DNA of 64,000 nt. It comes from Paragonimus westermani (taxonomy: Eukaryota > Platyhelminthes > Trematoda > Plagiorchiida > Troglotrematidae). The stretch covers positions 1 to 64,000 of the forward strand of contig QNGE01003264.1 in the NCBI GenBank assembly GCA_008508345.1, given 5' to 3'. Made by a program: the position numbers and the translations under genes. Numbering within the stretch: the stretch's first letter is position 1; the number at the start of each line of letters is the position of its first letter. The notes under the pieces were generated by a model. It ran no database searches, was not told the origin of the DNA, and was given only the letters and a program-made list of their open reading frames with translations. Shown piece after piece: positions 56,754 through 64,000 of the stretch.

Positions 56754-57829
56754 CTAAAAATGAAGTGTTCATTAGCGCAAGTATTGTATTGTTGGTCAAG
56801 AAAACAGAATGAAATTAGGCAGGATTTATTTTACGACAAACTTCGAAGTGTGCATTATTGGGTAAAATACATACTGTCCTTCAGTGGTAGAAGCAGTCCT
56901 TTATACTGGATACGTTCACGATCCACCCAGCAGGTGGATGTGCATATGTGGGAACACAGAAACATGTAGTCTGCTGAAGGCAGCATCTTGTGAAAAAAAT
57001 CGCAACAGGTTTCAAAACTCTGTGTGCGAATGCGTCCTCCAGAGAATGCGGTGATGGCCGAGGGTAGTCCATCCACTAACACCACGTTGTTCTGCTTGAC
57101 GTCATAGTACATTACACCTTCGTGAATGAACTTACCCTGTTTTTCGCTGCTATAGGATTGAGTGTTACCTTCGCATCATCCACGAGTGCACTGTCATCTG
57201 GCAGCTGTACATTCACCCTTTCCGTTATGTGTCGGAAGATCTGCAAAGTGGGCATATTTGGAGATCGTACGAAACCGCGCAAAGTACTCATATACTAATC
57301 AAATGGAAACGCCGAATAAGAGTCCAGCAGTCCGTGCAGTCTGACGTCCCCACACAAGTGACTGACACAGTGGAAGTTGAACACAAGCTCAGATTCACCG
57401 TAGATAGCAGCGAACTGAATCAATGTTTTTCGCGACAACGACTCCACGAAATCCACATAGTGCAGACCCCGTTTTGGGCAGCAAAGTAGGTATATGCAAA
57501 CTGAAAAGTTTAGGAAGTTTCCGTAGATTCTGTCATCTACCATTCCTTTCAACGCCGATGGACCGATGTACAATAGGAATTGCCGAAGTTCCGTTGCTTT
57601 CCAACGGTCGTAGTCCACAGTTGATCGACATTTCCTGGGGAAACCACAAGTCTGGGCTCCTCTCAGTCTCATCAGCCCACTGTTCAACTGAGCAATCTGC
57701 GATGATCCTTGACGGATTTTCCTTTCCGTTGGACCTGCTCTCCATAGGTTCATCAACCGCTTCATCATTCCCAGGCACAGCATGTGCATGTAATCAAGTG
57801 GGAAACATGTTATAATGTCCATGTTCAAC

Positions 57830-57847
57830 ATTTCAGAAGGTTACTGA
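57830..57847. repeat. Target-site duplication, left copy
   Basis: ATTTCAGAAGGTTACTGA matches 58465-58482 at 17 of 18. The outer 4-6 bases overlap what could be SINE tail (other tails also end ATCAGTAA), so the safe minimum is 12 bases. Confidence 0.85.
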
Positions 57848-58464
57848 TGAGTGGTCAGGGATTTGGTTTATTTTCAAGTTGACCATCACTCACAGTTGAT
57901 CGCAGCCTTCGCATTCAGATAGACTTTCCAGCCAGCCTCTTTCGGAATGAGGCACTAGACTCGAGTTTCGCTCTCATTAGAGCTCGTCAGTAGTGCATAT
58001 CCTTGCCACGGCCGGGATTTGAACTCCGGACATTCCAATCATGAGGCAACCGTGTTAACCACTGCGCCATTGACCTCACATTAGCCACTACCGAATTCTC
58101 AAGTCTGAACTCTCACCCACTCTCGCTTGTGAGCAATGATTAGGTTGCCCGATCGTCTCGAAAGGTGACACAGTTACTGTCTGTTAACTCTAATCGATAA
58201 CCCCGTGATTAGGACTTCCGAGACGGGTCGAGATCACTGAACTCATTAAATCTGCAAGGCGATATGTCTCGGAAGTCTTAATAGCAGGGTTATCGATTGG
58301 AGTTAACAGACAGTAACTGTGTCTCCTTTCGAGACAATCGGGCAGCCTAATCATTGCTCACAAGCGAGAGTGGTTGAGAGTTCAGACTTGAGAATTCGGT
58401 CGTGCCTAATGTGAGGTCAATGGCGCAGTGGTTAATACGGTTGCCTCACGATTGAAATGTCCGG
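57848..58464 (-). repeat. Foldback family-2 SINE inserted in the transposase gene
   Basis: On the minus strand the last 377 bases (58224-57848) are a complete family-2 unit: leader, A box 'TGGCGCAGTGGTTAACACGG' (58072-58053), B-box-like 'GGAGTTCAAATCCC', body and tail. The first part (58464-58266) is the same leader and head in the opposite orientation, cut off after 'AATGTCCGG'. The two form a head-to-head pair joined by a 41-base spacer. The whole is flanked by one duplication pair, so the inverted structure was inserted as a unit or formed during insertion. Confidence 0.88.
58026..58464. repeat. Long imperfect hairpin: two 199-base arms, 41-base loop
   Basis: 58026-58224 is the reverse complement of 58266-58464 at over 90% by eye, from 'CCGGACATT' at the outer edge to 'CTTCCGAGAC' at the loop. 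A transcript through it would form a long double-stranded stem. Confidence 0.92.
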
Positions 58465-58482
58465 ATTTCAGAAGGTGACTGA
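58465..58482. repeat. Target-site duplication, right copy
   Basis: ATTTCAGAAGGTGACTGA; pairs with 57830-57847. Confidence 0.85.
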
Positions 58483-59788
58483 CCAACCTGGTGTTCTTCT
58501 TGGCGTCGGGTCCTGAAGTCGACGTCCGTTCGCAGGCGGTAATTGCTAGGTGGGAGCACCATTTTGTGGTTCACGTACACTCCCTGTGCAGTACACTTTC
58601 GCAACAGTGGTAACCAGTGTGGTCTTTCACCTGACGAAGAAAGCTCTAGCTGGTGCATCACCAACTGCGCAATCCAAAACGGATTGCATATGGCAGTTAT
58701 ATGTTGAAAGCAACAAACCATCCCTCAATACAATCGACAAGTCTTCTATCACACTATCCGATAATTCTGCGACATTCACAGGTTTAGAAAGACCGCAGAA
58801 TATTCTCACGACAAACACTGGTGTGGAAGGGGATATCAGCCGTCCAAGGATGGGTCACAGTTGTATACGTGAACTGCCGAAAAGGGTCGAACCATCGGTA
58901 TGCAGCTAAAGTTGCAGAACATTCACTTATTCTGTCCATCGCCCACGTACGGCGTGGCTTATGCATACAGTCAAACCAAAGTGGACGTATTCTCCACCCT
59001 CGATGAATGTGCATACACACTCCCATGGTGTTCCCAACAGAGTACGTGCATCCAACGGCAGCTGATGCAACACTTCCTCAAGTGACCGACGGTTTTTAAA
59101 GACAGGCGGGCCTCTACAGCAATCGAGCGGTCAACTTCTGTGGGTGTCTTCGTCCTCTCGTTCGTACCGACGACGTCTTCTAAAACGATGATGGCGATAG
59201 TGTTGAATGAAATTGTGACATAACTGTATCCCGCGCCATATAGATACTTCTTGTCATCACTGCTTGAGTGATCGTCGAAGTGGAAGGTTGAAGAACATAA
59301 TCAGTGGACCTTGCTTCCGTTGAGGAATCTCCCATGACACTTTCCAAGACCGAAGAAGTGGTTGCAAGTGAACGTTCGTCTAGATTTTTAAGTTTACATA
59401 GAAAACATCGCTTACCCTGAAAGTGTTGCAAAACTGGAGGAATCAGTTGTTCCTCCACTGCCAAAAAAGCCGTGGGTGTCTTACAGTTGCCTCCAGAACG
59501 CTCCTGGCGCCCGAGTTTAGCCAAACGGTAAACGTTAGCACGCGAACAACCCATCGGCCTTTTCGACTCCTTAGTGCTCATTTTCCACGTAACGAGTTAA
59601 GCAAGATGGCTGAAATTGGTCCTTTGGCGCGGTCACCATTAATGCAAAGCGGTTCGGTAAAACAAAATTCACATGAGTGTTTTAGGTCTGCTCACACGTT
59701 TTAGAGTGGCAAAAATGGTGTGTATTATTTTCATTAGCCTTCACACCTGCGAAATGATACACAGGAACTAGACACAGGGAATTTCGGT

Positions 59789-59856
59789 GAGTGTTACTTT
59801 TGAAACACTCAAAGATCATTCAGGGAACGGCTGAGTGTTCCAGTGTGCTACTAGGG
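59789..59856 (-). repeat. Right terminal and subterminal repeats of the DNA transposon
   Basis: On the minus strand from 59856: CCCTAGTAGCACACTGG, GGAACACTCAGCC, GTTCCCTGAATGATC, TTTGAGTGTTTC, GTAACACTCACC. It aligns with the left end in order, apart from a 9-12 base gap. Confidence 0.7.
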
Positions 59857-61309
59857 AAGTCGTATGGTTTGTTCCCACATTATCATTCTGGTAGCATACT
59901 TGCCGTGGCTCCAATGGGATGGCCGTTCGCCGAGGCATCTTTGAGGTCCCCTAGTGTTCTGTAGAGGTTCCTCAAAGAATTAATATACAGATTGAGAATG
60001 GCACAACGTTATAAGCAAGTTGTATTGCTCTACGTTTCAACCACCTCGAGTGGTCTTCTCCAGGAGTGCCTCCATCACAAGGGCTTGTGACACTTAAAAA
60101 ATATCTGGAGAATACTGCAGTGGACTCTGCCAAGCCGGATGGAGGATAAGTTACAAAGTCTATTTCCCTATTAAGCCAAACAGCGTTATAAACTAACTCA
60201 TACTGTCTTTATACCAAAGACGAATAGTTGCTGTTTTCCAAATAACGGAATGAGGTATGGACAGAAATGTTGAATGATCGTTGTGTAAATTCGCGAAAGA
60301 TGAAGTATTTTTACCAGGTGAGTTTGTATAGGACTAGAACCTTTCTGCGCTCAGTACCGTGCCTATCCTCCGCGGTGAATAAACCAGAAGACCAAATAAT
60401 GGACAACGACGTTCATTGCAAGTAGACTGAGAACATTAGCTGTAAGTGAATCACAACAGATAGTAAAGCACGACCAACCAGTAGCAAGAAACCGGAAGTT
60501 CTTGATCAGTCGAACAAACGCGAAAGTGTAATCACGCAAACGGACAACAACAACTGTAATACCAACGATGATAGTAAACAGTAGGACGGCTGTTATTAAT
60601 AAGAAACTCGCCAATACGACCGTCTTCTCTTCTGGATCCGAATTGGTCGCTCGACAGGCTCAGAATTTATAGACCCTCGTTACTTACAGACGCGACTATC
60701 ATGGATTCAGCATATCGTTAGACGTTGCGAGGAGACTAAGCGTTGCTCGAACAACCACTGGTCGTCCGGGATTAACGGCGGTTGCAAAACATGGCAAACC
60801 AAGAGTGTCCTCACAGAGGCCCTTCTCTAAGAGCCTCAAGCTTGAAAACTTACAACAAAAACGAACGGAAGTGGAGGTGGGGACGCTGAAGTCACCATGA
60901 TATAAGTGGGGGCAGACTTATTTAAGAACAGCTACGTATGCAACTTTGAAGAAGAGCCAGTTGGCTTGTATCCGAAATCGTCAATGCGCCTCCGGAGTGG
61001 TGCTGTCGAAGCGGGCTACCTAACCCACCAAATCTCAGGGTCGAAAAGATGGACGGTAAGCCCTACCCACTGCCACAACGACAGACGCGAGTGTGCATTT
61101 CCCCACCGTAACTTGCGCGCAACCTGTAACCTAGAAGGAAAAGGAGTACCTGGCGAGCAAAATTTATTTGCAGGTTACCCATGTACTCTTCTGGTAACAG
61201 TCGAACAGCCCTTATTACTGTATAAAATGCCCATTTTTTACATTTGTCGTGCGTCTTCTTTCGTTTCTTGAATGAGATGGTTATTTCTGAAAGGACAAGT
61301 ATTGTGTAT
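59857..61309. other. No recognised gene; possible LTR of the downstream gypsy element
   Basis: This lies 3' of the minus-strand gypsy pol, where its 3' LTR would be expected. A minus-strand TATA-like TCTATAAAT (about 60676-60668) and a following TATTGGCGAG (near 60615) are LTR-like, but no second copy exists in the window for comparison. The minus frame 60614-60363 (83 codons, non-ATG start) has two hydrophobic stretches and is unassigned. Confidence 0.3.
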
Positions 61310-61800
61310 GGCAAACAACGTCTACGAAACGTGCTGAGAATTGCACGCGACGTCTTCATCGTTTGTGGCGCGGAGTAGGTGGTTTGGGGATGTCCGGCGA
61401 AGAGGACAGTGTGGGGACTGGAGCTGCCACAGATGGCCGCGGAAGAACTCCAGCAATATAGTCGTCTACATATGTGACTTTAGAGCGAACGATCGAAACT
61501 GCGTCGTGAGGGCCGTGGTGATCAACAGTGATTGCCTTGACGCCCGTCGAAGCACCTTGAAATGTCCCGAGTAAAGTGGTTGAACTAGCTCACGCACACC
61601 GTCGCAGCGGACGGGTACATTTGAACGAGTGGCAAATTCCTCATGCATTTGCACTGGCCTGTTCTGTTCGCGGGGTGTGTGGGCTGAGTTTGCCACATAT
61701 ATTGATATAGTGTGGAATCAGAGGCTGATGGGAAGAGAAGAAGTTTAAGGTGGAGGCGAAGCAAATTTATAATGCAGTCTACAGGCATAGATAGTTTCTG
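61310..61800 (-). pseudogene. Pol C-terminal region of the gypsy element
   Basis: On the minus strand 'TRSNVPVRCDGVRELVQPLY' and 'GHFKVLRRASRQ' (61630-61540) resemble the SH3-like integrase C-terminus ('HVFVR.DGVRRPLQPPY.GPFKVL.R'). A shifted frame continues 'DAVSIVRSKVTYVDDY' and a proline-rich stretch 'PSVAAPVPTLSSSPDIPKP' (about 61420), ending 'RRRVQFSARFVDVV' (61350-61312), the usual basic end of CsRn1-like pol. Confidence 0.78.
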
Positions 61801-61849
61801 CGGGGGAGCGTTGCAGACCAGCCTTCAATGTGTTTCGGATGCCCAAAAG

Positions 61850-62639
61850 TAATAAAGGAAGGACTCAATTCCATCCCGGACCAGTGACGGCACAAGACGA
61901 GGCTTCATGCCACCTTTGGAAGTGTTCCATTGAACCATTTCAGGACGGATGGCAATTCGTGTTACGAACGCGCCAACTTTCAAGGAAGTTCTTCATCGCT
62001 TCGAACTGTCAGCATTTAAACTGTTTACCGCGATCAGTCTTGGTGTTTATAGGGCATCCGTAGTTGGCCACCCGAAGTTACAAGAAAGCGTTCACGACAG
62101 CCTCAGATGGACATTTCTTCAAAGGGGTGGCACCCGACCCTCTTGGAAAGTGGTTGACGCAGTTTAGGATGTCGACGTGGCCGCATGACCGCAGTAAGGG
62201 TCTAACTAAGTTTGGTTAGACTTGTGAGAATCTGGCATCTGGGAGGCCGAATTAAGAAATTGGGCTTTATGTATGCCCACGCACCTTGGAATGTTGCCAC
62301 TGTAGGCGTGCGCGTGACCAATTACAGACGTCAGAGTTAACCTTGTGCAGGGCGAATCTGTCCATTACTGACTTAATGTTGACACGAATGTCAGGGCGCA
62401 AGAGGTTGTGAAGCTAATTGAAGACAGCACGCCGGCAAGCTAGTAACATCAGAGCTATCTGAATACCCGTGGCCATGTCGTAAAGGATGGTTTGGTCTGC
62501 ATCAGGCAACGGGACGGCGAGCAGTCCCGTTGCCTGTCAGTTGAAAATTAGGCTCTTGCGTCTGGGTCGAAGCCAGATCACCAAGTTCAACGGATGTAAT
62601 CGTGATTAAGGTGCATAAACGCATGAAAGAGCGTCAGCA
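61850..62639 (-). pseudogene. pol: Ty3/gypsy integrase, decayed
   Basis: 'VVADALS' ends RNase H at about 62637. The N-terminal zinc region reads 'LHNLLRPDIRVN' and 'SRARLQWQHSK', with one His and both Cys lost. The core keeps 'PDARFSQV', a stop, 'NLVRPLLRSCGH' (first catalytic Asp lost), 'TKTDRGKQF' (second Asp kept) and 'NGSMEHFQR' (Glu kept), ending near 61860. Integrase would join element cDNA to the chromosome. Confidence 0.82.
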
Positions 62640-63232
62640 ACAACCTTGAAGACATTTTAAACCTGTAGTATGTCGCAGGAGAACTGCAAATCATACTTCA
62701 GACGTCTGACCTTCCTGGGGAAGTAATTGTCTGATGAAGAGCCGGGTGCGTACACCGGAAGTTTGTGTTCAGTGAACACAGTGAAAGAATAATCTTCTGA
62801 ATATTGGCGGAAATGGTGCATACCTAAGTAAGTAGCATGTAAGTCCCCTCTAAACGTGCTAAACCGCGATTCGGCAGGTAACAAGCATTTAGAGATTAAA
62901 CCTAGTGGCTGCCATTTTTTGTTGACAAACTGCCGTAGTACAGAACCGACAACTAGATCCAAGGCATTCGTAACGATGAAAAGTGAGACTTGGGGATTTG
63001 GGTGGTTTGAAAGAACAAAATTGGATATAGCCCTCTTGTCTAGACGAAATACGCGCACGCTACGCCCGTAAAGCCGAATTTGCGTGTATCGCCTCGGAGT
63101 AAGTCCGCGAGGGATTGCAAGAGTTGCGCACAATAGGGAATAAACCATTGGAACGTCGGAGCTGCTTGAAAAATGTCGGCTAAGGGGACTCACTAACGGC
63201 ACCCACTTTTGCCGGCAATACTTCATTAACAA
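62640..63232 (-). pseudogene. pol: Ty3/gypsy RNase H domain with altered catalytic residues
   Basis: A single open frame of 191 codons. It begins in the RT thumb ('LMKYCRQKWVPLVSPL', 'LTPRRYT'), then the RNase H fold: 'VSLFIVTNALDLVVGSVLRQ', 'WQPLGLISKCLLPAESRFST', 'GDLHATYLGMHHFRQYSEDY', 'FTVFTEHKLPVYA'. In active relatives these read '.VDAS', 'RELLA.Y', 'VFTDHKPL'. Here the three acidic positions look changed to Asn, Asp and Glu, so activity is doubtful although the frame is open. Confidence 0.87.
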
Positions 63233-63264
63233 AAGCGGAGAAAGTGTGAATCAGAAACTCTATA

Positions 63265-63870
63265 CTACCCTTCCCATGTTTGCACGTAGCTGAGGCGTTG
63301 GTTATTTCGTGTTAAGGTGACTTGAAGAACAGAGAATATAGGTGTTGCAGAGGTTCTTCTTCGGAAGAAATACCCACTAGTGTCATCCAAGCAAAGGTAG
63401 ACGAAATCCAAGCCCCGGTACACTTCGTGGAGGAAACGCTGAAAGGTTTGTGCAACATTGCTAAGGCAATTGGCATTCGGATAAATTCGATTGGGCAAAA
63501 CTGTTTGACAACAACCTTTTCAGGAGTATCCGACCCCTTTGTTAGGAGCTGGGGATAGACGCTAACCAGAATGATTTTGCTGAATACAATTTTGTCGGAA
63601 AAGCAGGCCGTCAGGTTCTGTGTAGCAGGGGTAGGATGTCCATCGGAGACCGTTACCTTGTTTAGGCCATGATAATCACCACAACGGCGTCGGTCACCTG
63701 ACTTCTTTGGGCCCTTGTGAGGTGTAGAGACCCATGGATGTTTAGAAGTACGGATTATCTCTTGTTTGAAAATGTGTTCGAACCCCATCATAGCAATTTT
63801 AAGTTTGTCCGGGGACAGTCGTCTTGGTGTACACTACATTGACGGACCCTTAGTTCTGATATGGTGAGAA
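63265..63870 (-). pseudogene. pol: Ty3/gypsy reverse transcriptase (CsRn1-like)
   Basis: On the minus strand: 'MMGFEHIFKQEIIRTSKHPW', 'GPKKSGDRRRCGDYHGLNKV', 'DGHPTPATQNLTACFSDK', motif A region 'FSKIILVSVYPQ' (the usual FSKIDLVRAYHQ, with the catalytic Asp replaced by Ile), then 'FEFIRMPIALA'-type residues. In another frame 'AQTFQRFLHEVYRGLDFVYL' is followed by 'CLDDT', replacing YVDD. So one catalytic Asp is gone and the active-site box is altered. Confidence 0.88.
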
Positions 63871-64000
63871 CAAGTAGAAATGACTCTAAGGGGCTCATTT
63901 TTTGATCGAGCGAGCTGTGAGAAATCTGAAACTGAGGATGCGTTGGGCTGGAGAGTTCCGGGTTGAAGCATAGGAGAGCTGATGGCCTCCACGTATGCTT

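Larger units (their letters stand above)
56855..59581 (-). pseudogene. CACTA-like transposase, interrupted by a SINE
   Basis: The N-terminus at 59581 reads 'MGCSRANVYRLAKLGRQE'. Further blocks in order are 'LPLDARTLLGTP' (about 59050), 'VRIFCGLSKPVNVAELSD' (58815-58760), 'VGDAPARAFFVR' (58661-58627) and 'RTDVDFRTRRQEEHQVGQ' (58540-58485). The SINE insertion then intervenes, followed by 'CFPLDYMHMLCLGMMKRLM' (57804-57748), 'STVDYDRWKATELRQFLLY' and 'VFNFHCVSHLCGDVRLHG', ending 'SAFPFD' and a TAG at 57295-57297. The C-terminal part continues as 'LRGFVRSPNMPTLQ' and through 57112-56855. The 'LDYMH..CLG' and 'GDAPARAF' blocks are the family signature. Catalytic residues cannot be assigned safely by eye. 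Confidence 0.82.
55129..59856 (-). mobile_element. Two-gene DNA transposon (CACTA-like transposase plus DUF4806 protein)
   Basis: On the minus strand a transposase (59581-56855) is followed by a DUF4806-type protein (56753-55469), between imperfect inverted ends. Left end: CCCTAGCAGTACA at 55129-55141. Right end (minus strand): CCCTAGTAGCACA from 59856. Inside both, 'GTTCCCTGAA' and 'TGATC..TGAGTGTT' recur, and both ends are rich in GAGTGTTCC/GGAACACTC motifs. Length is 4.7 kb including a 0.6 kb SINE insertion. The transposase resembles the animal proteins usually filed with EnSpm/CACTA, although the ends do not start CACTA. Frameshifts and stops make it non-autonomous now. Confidence 0.82.
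61310..63900 (-). mobile_element. CsRn1-like Ty3/gypsy retrotransposon, pol region
   Basis: On the minus strand RT, RNase H, integrase and the pol C-terminus occur in that order over 2.6 kb. The entry stretch 'PRRLSPDKLKIA' (about 63815) is the CsRn1-clade style of RT start. Gag and protease would lie beyond the window end. The element is broken by many frameshifts and stops. It is a different clade from the Mag-like element at 7618-9815, on the basis of RT wording and the C-terminal basic block. Confidence 0.88.

Noticed and set aside
1..64000. CRISPR arrays, operons, rRNA genes or phage-like modules
   Set aside because: No regularly spaced repeats, no prokaryotic gene packing and no rRNA motifs are present; the element content is animal-type.

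Overview
This window reads as a repeat-dense stretch of an animal nuclear genome, most likely a parasitic flatworm (tapeworm or fluke). There is no bacterial-style gene packing, no long intact host gene, no rRNA and no CRISPR. Nearly everything recognisable is a decayed transposable element. The organism guess is an inference from the mix: SR2-like RTE LINEs, a CsRn1-like Ty3/gypsy element, Penelope-like elements (PLEs) with GIY-YIG nucleases and two tRNA-derived SINE families, a combination I associate with trematodes and pseudophyllidean cestodes. The sequence alone does not settle the species.

Layout. 0-1.5 kb: broken RTE LINE (-). 4.1-6.5 kb: PLE, SINE and RTE scraps. 7.4-9.8 kb: Mag-like Ty3/gypsy element (+) with gag, protease and reverse transcriptase, all broken. 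10.7-11.5 kb: two exon-like open stretches. 13.4-13.9 kb: CR1-like LINE 3' end. 15 kb: tRNA-like SINE pieces. 19.6-20.2 kb: PLE GIY-YIG end. 21.6-23.3 kb: a second LINE type (+), whose C-terminal part recurs inverted at 25.1-25.45 kb, enclosing head-to-head family-2 SINE units. 29.2-33.8 kb: family-1 SINE abutting a near-complete RTE (-), which sits head-to-head with a 5'-truncated RTE (+). 37.1-37.9 kb: one SINE of each family. 41.9-44.2 kb: PLE (+) split between its RT and its nuclease by a two-unit family-1 SINE. 47.4-49.2 kb: inverted repeat enclosing an exon-like stretch, then another RTE 3' end. 55.1-59.9 kb: a two-gene DNA transposon (-) split by a foldback family-2 SINE. 61.3-63.9 kb: CsRn1-like Ty3/gypsy pol (-), running to near the window edge.

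The clearest results are two nested insertions with visible target-site duplications, one in the PLE (42431-42866) and one in the DNA transposon (57830-58482). They give relative ages: the PLE and the DNA transposon were in place before the SINEs landed. The DNA transposon is the most unusual element. It carries a transposase and a DUF4806-type second protein between imperfect inverted termini that start CCCTAG.

No host gene is identified with confidence. Five short open stretches with plausible splice sites are listed as low-confidence exon candidates. Element boundaries are approximate unless a duplication or terminal repeat fixes them. Family names come from motif order remembered from those families, not from a database search.
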